Source: Henckelia pumila
Lineage: Eukaryota; Streptophyta; Magnoliopsida; Lamiales; Gesneriaceae
NCBI RefSeq assembly: GCF_033568475.1
Contig: NC_133123.1
Coordinates: 175,367,685 to 175,431,684, forward strand
Direction: 5' to 3'
DNA length: 64,000 bases
The position numbers and the translations under genes were made by a program. The notes under the pieces are model-generated. The model had not been told where the DNA came from. It saw nothing but the letters and a program-made list of their open reading frames with translations, and did not search any database. Of the stretch, positions 31,925 through 42,433 are shown in pieces; position 1 is the stretch's first letter, and each line of letters opens with the position of its first letter.

Positions 31925-32304
31925 TGGAACGCCCCACTGTATCAAGACGGGTCTTTTTAGCGTGTTTATGTCCTCACTCACACGCACCTTGGAAAACTTC
32001 TCAGGAGGTCACCCATCCTATAATTGCCCCCAAGTCAAGCACGCTTAACTTTGGAGTTCTTATGTGATGAGCTTTCGAAAAGAAGATGCACCTTCTTGAT
32101 ATGAATAGTACATATGAAATCTTTTAAGCCCTCTTTAACCATGTAGTCCCATACCTACACAGTCTCAAAATCCCTCTCATTCTGGCATGGGATCGGTTCA
32201 TTCATGTCTCCCTCCGCCTAGAATCCTACCAGAAGCCGCTCATTGTCCGTGCAACCTCTTGGCACCGGCGATCACTCCCTGCCTCTTCAGCCCCGGGTGT
32301 CACA
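31925..32304 (-). repeat. 5' LTR of the Cassandra TRIM
   Basis: 380 bp, minus-strand start TGTGACACCCGGGGCTGAAG. It would be the promoter-bearing LTR. Confidence 0.93.
31996..32060 (-). promoter_or_regulatory. 5S-rRNA-like Pol III promoter in the right Cassandra LTR
   Basis: The minus strand reads AGAACTCCAAAGTTAAGCGT, GCTTGACTTGG and AGGATGGGTGACCTCCTGAG. These are near-exact matches to the conserved core of plant 5S rRNA, including the TFIIIA/box C region. Confidence 0.93.
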
Positions 32305-32309
32305 ACGTC

Positions 32310-33711
32310 TTTGTCTCATATTTAATTCCGCTTGAGAAAACAAATACTTCAAGCTTTTATGATCAGAAAATATCTCAAAGGTCTCACCATATAAATAATG
32401 ACGCCAAATCTTCACCGCGAAGACAATAGCTGCAAGCTCAAGATCGTGTACTAGATATCTGATCTCGTGAGGTTTTAATTTCCTGGAGGCATATGCTATC
32501 GCATGACCTTGCTGCATCAAAATACAACCCAAACCTTTATGAGAAGCGTCAGAATAAATAGTAAAACCACCTGTACCTGATGGAATAGATAATACAGGTG
32601 CACTAGTTAGCCTTTTCTTCAGTTCCACAAAACTAGCTTCACATTCATGTGTCCAAACAAATGGAGTATTCTTCTGTGTTAACTGGGTAATCGGCTTCGC
32701 AATGCTAAAAAATCCTGCAATAAATCGGCGATAATACCCGGCTAAACCCATGAAACTACGAATCTCAGGTACGGATGTAGGTCTAGGCCAGTTAATAACT
32801 GCCTCTACCTTGCTAGGATCAACAGATATACCGTCTCCTGAAATAACATGGCCAAGAAACATAACTCTGTCCAACCAAAACTCACACTTGGACAGCTTAG
32901 CATACAAATGCTTAGTTCTCAAAATCTGCAAAACAATCCTCAAATGATCTGCATGCTCAGTCTTAGTCTTAGAATATATCAGAATATCATCAATAAAAAT
33001 GATAACAAACTCATCTAAGTATCTTTGAAATATTCTATTCATTAGACCCATAAAGACAGCAGGAGCATTTGTTAAACCGAATGGCATTACTATAAACTCA
33101 TATTGGCCATACCTCGTTCGAAAAGCAGTTTTAGACACATCTGCTTCTCTGACCCTCAACTGGTGATAACCAGACCTCAAATCAATCTTTGAATAGATGG
33201 AAGAACCCTGCAATTGGTCAAACAAATCATCTATTCGAGGTAATGGGTATTTATTCTTTATCGTGACCTGATTTAATTGGCGGTAATCGATAAAAAATCT
33301 CATCGACCCGTCCTTCTTTCTGACAAATAATACCAGAGCGCCCCAAGGTGACACACTCGGCCTAATGTAACCTTTGTTCAGCAAATCTTCAAGTTGATCT
33401 TTCAACTCTTTCAGTTCAAGTGGTCCCATCCTATAAGGAGCTTTAGAGATAGGTAATGTACCTGGTACCAACTCGATACTGAAATCAATCTCAAGCATTG
33501 GAGGCAATCCCGGTATTTCATCCGGAAAAATATTTGCAAACTCACATACAACAGGAATATATGCCAGTTCAGGACTAGCTTTCAACACATCCAATGCATA
33601 AACTAGAAATCCTTCAGCTCCAGTCTGTAATAACTGCTCCATAGATAAGCTAGAAATCAAAGGAATTTTATCAAAAGAACCCTTACCAAAGAATTTCCAT
33701 TCATCTGCCAT
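32310..33711 (-). pseudogene. Element B reverse transcriptase and RNase H
   Basis: On the minus strand a 474-codon open stretch begins [11 protein letters not shown]. The polymerase domains are clear: [62 protein letters not shown], and the catalytic [11 protein letters not shown] (two Asp present). It is followed by [18 protein letters not shown] and [10 protein letters not shown]. RNase H begins with [19 protein letters not shown] and [20 protein letters not shown] and continues to the Cassandra insertion at 32304. The reverse transcriptase itself looks intact, but stops upstream and the insertion prevent a full polyprotein. Confidence 0.96.
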
Positions 33712-33723
33712 GTCTGGTCTAAA

Positions 33724-34140
33724 TCAGATAATCTTATGAAAACAGTCAACCGTGGCCCTGTACTTGGTTAGTGCATCGATGCCAGTAATACAATCAAAAT
33801 CAAACATACCAAGTACTATGCAATCAAGATCAATTGCATTACTGTCAAACTGTATTTCACAACCCCTGACTATACTGGCAGATGTCTTATCTTTTCCCAT
33901 GGGCGATGAGATAGTAAATACAGAAGATAAACGCTCAACAGGAAAAGCATGCAATTCAACAAATTTTTCAGCTATAAAAGTATGTGATGCTCTAGTGTCA
34001 ATCAACACATAAGCAGGATAACCAGAGAGAACACAATTACCTGCAATCACATTGTTCGGTGCCGCCTGTGCCTGATCTTCTGTCAATGCAAAAACTCTAG
34101 CTGGCTGTCGTGGAGGTTGGCCTACACTCTGGCTCTCTCC
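33724..34140 (-). pseudogene. Element B aspartic protease
   Basis: On the minus strand, between the zinc knuckle and reverse transcriptase, the motif YVLIDTRASHTFIAEKFVE is the gypsy protease active site with Arg in place of the usual Gly of DTG/DSG. Also visible are GCEIQFDSNAIDLDCIVLGM and FDCITGIDALTKY. Stops at 33721-33723 (CGA to TGA) and 34138-34140 (CAG to TAG) bound this piece. The frame is the same as in reverse transcriptase. Confidence 0.92.
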
Positions 34141-35280
34141 CTATCTACTCTGAGCTGGTCTACCTGAAGATTGAAAGGAATGCACAACAAGAGCTTGTCT
34201 ATCAGCCTGAGTTGCTCCCTGTGATGTTCCCCGTGTAGGACACACTCTGGCATAATGTCCTGGCCGGTTGCAGAGATTACAAGTTCCAAAAAATCCTTTG
34301 CAAGCATCACTAGAATGTCTTCCCCCACATTTACTACAAAACCAACCTATAGACCTTGAACCCTGACTTAATCCATATGGCTTTGAACCACCATAACTAG
34401 AGGAACTACTTCCTTGCTTCTTAAACTGTTTACCTTTGGGCCAAAACCAATCTCTTTTGTTGCTACTGCTACCACCTCCATCATACCTGCTTTGCTGCTG
34501 AGGAATGGATGATTGAGGTTGCATTGATGGTGGCTGTGGCTGTTGAGAAGACTAAGGCCTGTACAAAGTCTCTTTCTATCTCATAATACCAGCTTCTGCA
34601 CCTTTGGCTTTATCGAGAGCATCAGCAAGATTATTAGGTCGCCCCGCATTGACCAAGGTGAAGACATCAGGATTAAGACCGTTGATGAATTGATCAGCCT
34701 TCTCTTCCTCATTATCCGCAATATGAGGTGCAAAACGGAGTAAAATGGAAAACTTTGCAACATAATCTTCAATGCACATACTACCTTGTTGCAAATTGCC
34801 AAACTTCGCTCCTTTGTCCTTTCTATAAGACTGAGGAAAGAAACGTTTGAAAAACTCAGCTTTAAACACATTCCAAGTAATAACAGTACCTCGATTCTCC
34901 AACGCTTTCTTGGTCATGATCCACCAACTTTTAGCCACATCATGCAACTGATGGATAACCAATCAAACTCTTCGGTCATCGGTGTAATCAATAGATTCAA
35001 ACAGTTGTTTGATATCATCAAGCCAACTTTCATATGCTACAGAATCCTCAGTACAATGCAAAATCGGTGGTTTGAATGACTGAAATCGTTTCAACAACAC
35101 TTCCATTGGATTAGCAGTCGTATCCATTGGAGTAACAGTAGTAATGCCCTGCTCAGTCGTAGGTACCGGTGGAATATTAGGAACTACTGTAGGAACCTGT
35201 TCCATCGGAGGTACTTGCTCAGCCGGTGGTGACTGTAGATTCGTCCGACCACTACGAAGAGGTAAAGATTGGGGAGGCAT
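34141..35280 (-). pseudogene. Element B Gag with zinc knuckle
   Basis: The minus-strand start MPPQSLPLRSGRTNLQSPPA (35280) leads to a Pro/Val-rich N-terminus and FKPPILHCTEDSVAYESWLD. The retrotransposon-gag domain follows (VAKSWWIMTKKALENRGTVI, FKAEFFKRFFPQSYRKDKGA, FINGLNPDVFTLV). The nucleocapsid has two Cys clusters, CSKCGGRHSSDAC and a CCHC knuckle CNLCNRPGHYARVC. Stops at about 34960, 34573 and 34555 interrupt it. All are explained by C-to-T changes in CGA or CAG codons, and there is no frameshift between 35280 and 32310. Confidence 0.93.
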
Positions 35281-35591
35281 AGCTGATCACTAAGAGTAAC
35301 AACAATTCAGCACATAACAACATCATATCGCAGTTCAAATATCTCATACTCTTTAATCTCATGAGCATGCCGTATTCCATCACACAACACTTCCATTACA
35401 TGCTTAGCCATTAACTCATATAAGCACATATTTTCAATAAATAAACATGCTAGCATATAACATGTGATTACAAGAGTAGAACATGCTTGCATAAAATTCA
35501 TATAAACAAACCATGCATTAAACTCATGTATCATGAATTTATGCGACTCACTCTACCCCGCTCAGCTTCTAATGTCGACTCAAGACAACTT

Positions 35592-35606
35592 AGGCTCTGA
35601 TACCAA
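35592..35606 (-). promoter_or_regulatory. Primer-binding site of element B (tRNA-iMet)
   Basis: The minus strand reads TGGTATCAGAGC, about five bases from the 5' LTR edge at 35611. Confidence 0.92.
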
Positions 35607-35723
35607 ACAATGTGGCGACCCCGGGCTCGTCTACTTTATTCCAATGACTCAACCCAAAAGCATTAGAACTAAGCACAAGTAATACAAAAGAAACAAATAA
35701 TTTTTTTTTAAAAAATAAGCCCT

Positions 35724-35832
35724 CCGCTCGATCGGTTAAAACTGACTGATCGAGCGGCCAAGAAATCCCAAACCCTCGGGTTTGGCATTTCACATGAACT
35801 GCTCGATCGGTCAAAATGCACCGATCGAGCGG
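35724..35832. repeat. Paired CTCGATCGGT hairpins in 5' LTR of B
   Basis: CCGCTCGATCGGT / TGATCGAGCGG and GCTCGATCGGT / ACCGATCGAGC, 44 bp apart and 113-221 bp from the LTR end. Matching pair in the 3' LTR at 27835-27943. Confidence 0.9.
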
Positions 35833-36167
35833 CCCCTACAGTGCAGAAATCTGCCGATTTTTCTGGTGCTGTTCTTGGCTAAATCCTTGCCATCTACCAA
35901 CATGTAATTCAATATAACAAAGCTACACATACTAGAAAAAATGTACAAGATACATGACAACTTTATTCAAAAGCCAAGCTTACAAGAGACTACAAGTATT
36001 CAAGCTAACTTCAAAGTTACATCCACTAGATTTGTACAAAATACAACCAACACATGCTATAAACATAAACTCAAGTTCTTGACAGAACTTATACATTCTT
36101 AGCCCGGAACGTCACTTCTCTAAACTTCCAATCGCTCAAGACCTTTTACGACTCGGCCCTGCATCAT

Positions 36168-37231
36168 CTGTTGCAATGCACACACAAAACAAAACAACAG
36201 CCGGATAACCCGGTAAGTATAAAACTTAGTATGAAACCACGGAAACATATATTGGAACACATATAGCAAGTTTCATGCATTTCATTATAGAAGAAAACCA
36301 AAATACCACAAGGCAGTTAGCTACACAATAAAGATTCAAGGCCTAATGAACGACTCGGTTTAGATGCTAAAACGCACCACTCATCATCAGGCTCAAGCTC
36401 ATCACTGATGCTATAACCAAAATCGATCTATCAATGATAAATACTCGTCATTGATATTTGATATCAAAGTTTATAACTCATCAACGATATCGCAAGACTC
36501 GAATAAATGTTAGGCTCACATATATAACTAGATGACATAACCACAATCATCCTATTTTAGCTCAGCAAGCATAACTAACAATCTAAACATGTTTGTCAAG
36601 TATTGTGTGATTTAAGGAAATCGAGAAGGTAAACTCGTCTCGACGAACATTCCCAACTTGATCATCGTCGTGTCATACCTTTTCTTGATAAAGATCTAGC
36701 TAACTCCACAAGCTACAAAACACACAAGCTCTATCAACAATTCTGCTCAAATACAATTCAATCCTCAAGGTGTAAACCTCACCAACCTTGATCAATATTT
36801 CCTGATTCGAAACTGAAGCTTCACGAGTGCGACGTTTTTGAACTCAATCTGGAAATATAACATTATTAGCCTAAGAACATCAGCAATCAACTCAAATCAC
36901 GCTCAGATCACTCAAATATGATCAAACTAAACCATTTCCATACCGGCGGCGTAACGTAACAAACCGGTAACCGAAACTCATAACCAAAAATTCTAACCAC
37001 CATAAACAGATTTTACACATAATATATTAGCAAGATATTGCCATAAACCAGCCAAATCAGATAGAATAATTTTCGAACAAGAGCTAAAAATCATAACAAA
37101 TTCAAACGGTATCCGTTCTTCGTTCCAATTTTGATATAACAATCAATAAAAACTCAAGCACACATTGAATCCATAAGAATCTGATTATCACCTCATAGTT
37201 TCGAACTCAGCTGAATAAAAGAGGTTCTTAC
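36168..37231 (-). other. Predicted leader intron in 5' LTR of B
   Basis: GTAAGA donor at 37231 and TGCATTGCAACAG acceptor ending at 36168 on the minus strand; 1064 nt. The exon flank after the acceptor is ATGATGCAGGG, against GTGGGGCAG in A, C and D. Confidence 0.5.
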
Positions 37232-37617
37232 ATCAAAATGAAGCTCTTGTTGCGAGGATTCCAAAACCGTGCTCAGAATTTTATTCGGATGGACGGATCT
37301 TGAAATAATGAAGATTGAAGATCAAATTTAGACAAATAAAAGGAAATATCGGTTTTGCTGTTGAAGAAGAAGATAATTCTGATGCAATAACATGTATATA
37401 CACGTATGTATCCATAAGATGCCAAGTGTTCCACCCAAATATAGCAAATTGCACTTTGGCCCTTAACATTTCCACTATTTGCAATTCAATCCCTGAGAAA
37501 CCTTTTTAATTCAATTTCAATCCTAAATAATTTAAAAATAATAGAATTTAAATTCAAACTCCAAAATTCTCAAATTAAATAAACTCGGATTAAAATTAAA
37601 TAATCTCGGGCCTTACA

Positions 37618-38020
37618 AGTTTCTATTGGATAGAAAGGGCAGTATAGTAAAGCTTGAAGAGGTTCAACCACAACCCACTGAAGATCTCACACCCCAGCAA
37701 CCAATAACTAAGATACACATACCTAGAAGATCCGAAAGGACTTCAAGACCACCTATGAGATATGGTTTGCTTCTTGAAGATAATCAGGTTGGACCTGAAG
37801 TTGAATGTGATCCAAGAACTTTCGAGGAAGCTATTTCTGATGTCGATGCATCCCAATGGATTGAAGCTATGCAATCAGAGTTTGACTCGATGCATTCCTA
37901 CCAAGCATGGACTTTGGTAGGTCCTCCTGATGGAATCGTTCCTATAGGTTGTAAATGGATTTATAAAAGGAAACTTGGGGTGGATGGAAAGGTATTGACC
38001 TTCAAATTAAAGCTCGACTG
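37618..38020 (+). pseudogene. Copia integrase C-terminus and start of reverse transcriptase (after element B)
   Basis: The copia frame resumes with FLLDRKGSIVKLEEVQPQ, then the proline-rich PRRSERTSRPPMRYG linker typical before copia reverse transcriptase. Next come WIEAMQSEFDSMHSYQAWTL and [19 protein letters not shown], the first reverse-transcriptase blocks. A frameshift at about 38010 moves the reading to the next piece. Confidence 0.93.
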
Positions 38021-38960
38021 GTGGCAAAAGGTTATACTCAAAGGCCAGGAATGGACTATGAAGAAACTTTTTCACCAGTAGCTATGTTCAAGTCCATTAG
38101 GATACTGCTAGCCATAGCAGCATGGTATGACTATGAAATATGGCAAATGGATGTAAAGACAGCTTTTCTTAATGAAAACATTAACGAAGAGATTTATATG
38201 TCTCAACCAGAGGGGTTTACATCCATGGGAAGTGAGCATAAGGTATGCAAAATTCAGAGATCTATTTATGGTCTCAAACAGACATCAAAAAGTTGAAACT
38301 TCAGATTTGATGACACTATCAAAGAGTTTGGTTTTGTTAAAAATCATGAAGAACCATGTGTGTATAAGAAAGTTCATAGGGATTCATTAACATTCATAAT
38401 ACTTTATGTTGATGACATTCTACTCATTGGGAATGATGTAGGAATGCTGCAATCAACTAAAGTTTGGTTGTCCAGTAAATTCTTGATGAAAGATATGGGT
38501 GAAGTATCCTATATATTGGGCATAAAGATCTATAGAGATAGATCAAAAAGGATGTTGGGTTTGACCCAAGCCACCTATATAGATACCATACTGAGGAGGT
38601 TCTCTATGGAAGAGTCCAAGAGAGGACATCTACCAATGTGTCATGGAGTTTCTCTATCTAAGTCAATGTGCCCTAAAAATGACGAGGAGATAGAGATGAT
38701 GACATGCGTACCGTACGCATCAGCAATTGGTAGTGTCATGTATGATATGATTTCAACAAGACCTGATGTTGCATTTGTTCTGAGTGTCACAAGTAGATAT
38801 CAGGCAAACCCCGGTCCAATGCATTGGAAAGCTGTGAAAGATATTCTGAAATACTTGCGAAGAGCTAAGGATATGTTCATAGTATACAGGGGTGGAGAAT
38901 TAAAATTGGAAGGCTATTCCGACTCTAGCTTCCAATCGGATGTGGATGATTTGAAATAAA
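38021..38960 (+). pseudogene. Copia reverse transcriptase
   Basis: The frame reads [45 protein letters not shown] and [14 protein letters not shown], a stop at 38294-38296, then LYVDDILLIGNDVGM with the catalytic Asp pair. It continues with FLMKDMGEVSYILGIKIYRD and GSVMYDMISTRPDVAFVLSV. Copia-type motif order and spacing are normal. The stop after TSKS and another at 38957 disable it. Confidence 0.95.
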
Positions 38961-39391
38961 CCTCTGGATTTATATTCAAGCTAAATGGTTGCGCTGTCTC
39001 TTGGAAGAGTTCCAAGCAAGACACCGTGGCGGATTCCATCACTGAGGCATAATATATAGCAACATAGGATGCAGCTAAGGAGGCCGTTTGGATGAGAAAT
39101 TTCATCCAAGAGTTGGGTGTTATTCCTTGTGCTGTTGATCCTGTCCCGGTATACTGCGACAACACTGGTTCCATTGCACAAGCAAAGGAACCCAGATCTC
39201 ATCACAGATCCAAACATATACTGAGGAAATTCCACATCATACGAGAGATTGTGGGAAGAGGAGACATCATTGTTGAGAGGGTAGCCTCTGTAGATAACGT
39301 TGCTGATACGCTTACTAAGCCCCTTCTAGGACCATTGTTTGAAAAGCATTGCGAAGAAATGGGTTTAAAACTAATGAGTAGTTGGCATTAG
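38961..39391 (+). pseudogene. Copia RNase H and end of pol
   Basis: RNase H segments include GYSDSSFQSDVDD just upstream, SWKSSKQDTVADSITEA, KEAVWMRNFIQELG, VYCDNTGSIAQAKEPRSHHR and SKHILRKFHIIREIV, ending with DTLTKPLLGPLFEKHCEEMG and a final stop at 39389-39391. Stops at 38957, about 39051 and about 39066 interrupt the start. The stop codon directly precedes the polypurine tract. Confidence 0.93.
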
Positions 39392-39405
39392 GGCAAGTGG
39401 GAGAT
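39391..39405 (+). promoter_or_regulatory. Polypurine tract of the copia element
   Basis: GGGCAAGTGGGAGAT lies immediately upstream of the 3' LTR. Confidence 0.9.
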
Positions 39406-40375
39406 TGTTAGAGTAGGTGCCCATATGGCCAACTGTTTGCAGGACATTATTGAATCTATGTACAAACAATATTTATTTAATACAATTTATCTTCTGTATA
39501 TGGCAATCTTTATCTCTATACCCATGCAAGCTGCATTGATAAAGACCTTGAATATACTATAGTGCATGAAGGATGAAATAATCATGGGATGATTAGAATG
39601 AAACTCATCTTTATTCCACTGTATATTCTAAACAATTGTTCCTATTCAATTAAGCCGCCGAAAATAAGGATAAGGGTCGCTTGAGTTTTAGAATAGCATC
39701 TGTGATGTGGAGTACCACATTTCATTGGTAATGGATATTGGATGTCCAAAGCATACAGATGATGACACATAGGATGTAGTCATAGAACAACCCTCGTAGG
39801 ACTTTCCAAGTGGTTATCAGTTTTCGAGTGGACGAACTCCTGATTATGGTTGTACACCATTAGTCCTTATGACCCGGTACAACACTAGGCTCTGTGTATT
39901 AATACTGCTCTTTGATCAGTTTACTGGCTCCAGGAGAGCACCACAGTGGCATGGCTGGGTGTAGCTATGACATACATGGGAGTCAGTGGTTGTAGTTGGA
40001 GATTCACCGCACATTTATGAAATGTGGATATCCTATATGATCTAAGTAAATGATAGTGTATTCAGTCTCTAGCCAGGGCATGATATATATTTTAGGGAAA
40101 TGGTTTCTCTAGTTACATATACAATATCACTATGCATTATCCAAGAAGATAGAATATAGTTATCGAATCAAAGGCAACTCTCAATATACCAATGGTTGCT
40201 GATTCGAAATAGTTGGAGCCATCGTCAATCTTTTAAGATTGATAGGTATAATTTCATATACTCCCTATGAATGTTATTTTTAAATCATATGAGTGTCCAA
40301 GAATATTTTGAATGTCAAAATAAAATTTTAAATTTTTGCTGCGTCTTGGGCACGATAGAGATCCGAGATCCAACA
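39406..40375 (+). repeat. 3' LTR of the copia element, rearranged (970 bp)
   Basis: The first 802 bp and last 33 bp match the 5' LTR. Between about 40208 and 40341 there are 134 bp of unrelated sequence in place of 812 bp of the 5' LTR. The terminus GAGATCCAACA and the GGAAG duplication are intact. The filler contains a short palindrome CAATCTTTTAAGATTG. Confidence 0.92.
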
Positions 40376-40498
40376 GGAAGATCATATTTCCTTGCATTTG
40401 GTGGAACATATTGCTTAATTCTCTTTGGTATTTGCTTGGATATTTACGAGCAGCCTGCCTACCCATCCTTGTTATTACTTGCTTTTGTAGCCATCTGA
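40376..40498 (+). pseudogene. Right part of the host exon split by the copia insertion
   Basis: After the GGAAG duplication the frame continues RSYFLAFGGTYCLILFGICL, then DIYEQPAYPSLLLLAFVAI and a stop at 40496-40498. It is strongly hydrophobic and could form one or two membrane segments. It joins 21964-22028 in phase. Family not recognised. Confidence 0.4.
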
Positions 40499-41109
40499 TG
40501 CCGATGAATAATATAATGACAAAGGTCGATTGATTGTGCATTGCTTACAAACTTATGAATAACCTACCCATCGATAGTCGTTATCGAATAAATCCACATC
40601 CATGAGCCACATGTGAGGATGAATATGGATGCACCTTTGATGAAATGTTTTTAAGTATATCATCTCGTTAACCATATTCATCCAAGGTTCATGAATAATG
40701 AAACAAATTTACTTCTTTGGCTGGAGAAGGAATGAAGCACCTCGTACAACTTTTGCTAGTTCTCAAAGTCCCACACATCAGCTTGTGATTTGAGAATTTC
40801 ATATGAAAAGAAGCAGTTTCCTGCTCGTCATTATAAATACTACAAATTGATGCATGTGTCTGTGATTAATGTCCATTTTCAAATATACCATAGATTGTCA
40901 TTTTCTTTTTAATTTCTGTCTTATAAAATTATTCCATGTCAAATAGCAATTTCCCAACTTTGGACAATCCAAACAAAAAATCATCATAGCTATCAATAAC
41001 CAAACTTTAAAAAGAGTACGTACCTCTAGTTTCATTTACAATCATTTTGATATATGTACTATAAACCTTGAAAGAAACGGTGTACGTAGTTTGTTATGTG
41101 AAAAGGCAG
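40499..41109. other. Intergenic host-like sequence
   Basis: No coding sequence is recognised. GTCATTATAAATACTAC near 40837-40853 resembles a plant TATA box and could belong to a lost plus-strand gene, or be chance. Confidence 0.35.
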
Positions 41110-41898
41110 TGTTGTACTTCGTGTTGTAACTCCAAAGACAACACAGTGCAGCAAAAAATTAAAGCGTAAATAAAACACAAGTAAATAATTTTGCACGAGT
41201 ATAAAAACTCGTGCGGGTGCCTTAGGGATAAATATCACTAGTAAACGTAAGATCAGTCTTACAAAATAATCCTAGTGATTTTACGAAAATCATTAAATCC
41301 TAAATTTTTCAATAAGTTGAGAAATCAAACTTGCATCCTAAATAAATCAAAATATAAAAGAAATCAGATGCAACTCCCGTAGACTAAATTGAAGAGACAG
41401 AAAAGATCTTCAACAACACAGTTCCCACAGTGTTGTCTCTGATGTCTTCAACACGAACGACAACACGGGGACAAGCAACAACAAAGGTTAAAAAAACTTG
41501 CTTCAGATTCTTCAATTTTTCAACAAAATTCTTCAGAGATTGCGCAGAGTATTGTACGTCTGAAGCTCTTACATCCTTGTGCATGAAAACCTCCCTTTAT
41601 AGATTGGAGTCCAAGACTAGAAGGTTTCGTTAGATAGAGTCCTACATGAATAAGAAAATATGTTTAAGTAGGAATAAAACTCTATCAAATCTAACAAATC
41701 GTATCTTGATAATATCAAATACTTAATATATCTATTAACTACCTTATCAATATATAATTGGTCATGGCAAATATATTTCAAAAGATATTCAAAATATAGA
41801 CATAATATTTGCCAAATATTGTAACTTGTCTAGAAAGAAAAATCAAATATTATCTAATAATTAAGAACGAAAATATCAAGGAATTAAAATTCCTTTCA
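41110..41898 (-). repeat. Sirevirus-type LTR (minus strand)
   Basis: The right edge ends ...CCTTTCA next to a polypurine tract (minus-strand AAAAAGGGGGAGA), so this is the 3' LTR of a minus-strand element. The left edge TGTTGTAC at 41110 is approximate. Internal words around GTGTTGTC and CAACAC recur. The neighbouring multiple polypurine tracts are a known mark of Sireviruses. Confidence 0.65.
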
Positions 41899-42330
41899 AT
41901 CTCCCCCTTTTTGCTTTCTAGACAAAACACATCACAAGTAAGAATTAAACATAAACTCCCCCTGAGTTTAAAAATCCTTCTCCCCCTGAATTGTAAGTAT
42001 TCCCTTGAAGTGTTGTCCCTCGTGTTGGCAACACCAAGGATAACACGAACCATGAGTTATAAATCATAATCAGAGCATAATAGGGTTATAAGGTATTAGC
42101 CTAGTTAGAATATATTAGAGCAATAAGCACATAACTAGAGCAAACAAAAATAGTGATATTAACCAAAAGGATGAAGCTAAACAACGAAGCAAAAAAATAG
42201 GGAAAGTAGCAAAAACTAAAACTGATCACTATCACTATGTGAGCCCTCTTGATCAGTAGCTTCCTCATAATCATTTTTAGTCCCAGATGGACCAGCTTCA
42301 TCAGCTTGTGCACTATCTCCCCCTGTTTGG
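41899..42330 (-). promoter_or_regulatory. Multiple polypurine tracts of a Sirevirus
   Basis: Four separate CTCCCCC blocks (near 41901, 41956, 41980 and 42317) read as AGGGGGAG-type polypurine tracts on the minus strand. Repeated tracts upstream of the 3' LTR are characteristic of Sireviruses. Confidence 0.75.
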
Positions 42331-42432
42331 CAAGAAATGTCAAGTTGTCTTCAACAATCAGCCAAGACCATGCTGTAGAAGGCAATATCTTCCTGTGCTT
42401 GAACAATCTTCTCCTCAACACGTGTCATCAGG
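42222..42432 (-). pseudogene. C-terminal fragment of a Sirevirus 3' accessory ORF
   Basis: The minus-strand frame reads LLMTRVEEKIVQAQEDIAFY, a stop, then RQLDISCQTGGDSAQADEAG, PSGTKNDYEEATDQEGSHSD and a terminal stop. It lies directly upstream of the polypurine tracts, the place of the extra ORF after pol in Sireviruses. I recall similar tails in plant transposon proteins but cannot name a function. It is cut at about 42433, where plus-strand Gag sequence starts. Confidence 0.5.
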
Positions 42433-42433
42433 A

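Larger units (their letters stand above)
31476..32304 (-). mobile_element. Cassandra-type TRIM retrotransposon (829 bp)
   Basis: Two LTRs of about 380 bp (31476-31854 and 31925-32304) flank a 70-bp internal segment that holds only a tRNA-Met primer site (TGGTATCAGAGC, minus strand, 31912-31923) and a purine-rich tract near the left LTR. Ends are TGTGACACCC / GGTGTTACA on the minus strand. A perfect 5-bp duplication ACGTC lies at 31471-31475 and 32305-32309. Each LTR contains a 5S-rRNA-like stretch, the diagnostic feature of Cassandra. It encodes nothing and must use proteins of other elements. It lies inside the RNase H region of element B. Confidence 0.95.
35611..37617 (-). repeat. 5' LTR of element B (2007 bp)
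   Basis: The minus-strand start TGTAAGGCCCGAGA is at 37617 and the end GGTCGCCACA at 35611. A TATA-like GTGTATATAC lies near 37391-37404 (minus strand). The donor-like GTAAGA is at 37231, the acceptor at 36168, and hairpins at 35724-35757 and 35801-35832. Target duplication: AGTT(T) at 27720-27724 and 37618-37622; its length is ambiguous by one base because the LTR itself begins with T. Confidence 0.95.

Noticed and set aside
31545..32060. 5S rRNA genes
   Set aside because: Only the internal control region is present, twice, inside LTRs with TG/CA ends, a primer site and a target duplication; this is Cassandra.
42249..42433. A start codon for the Sirevirus Gag at 42249
   Set aside because: The frame is open by chance across the antisense of the accessory ORF; recognisable Gag begins only after the 42433 junction.
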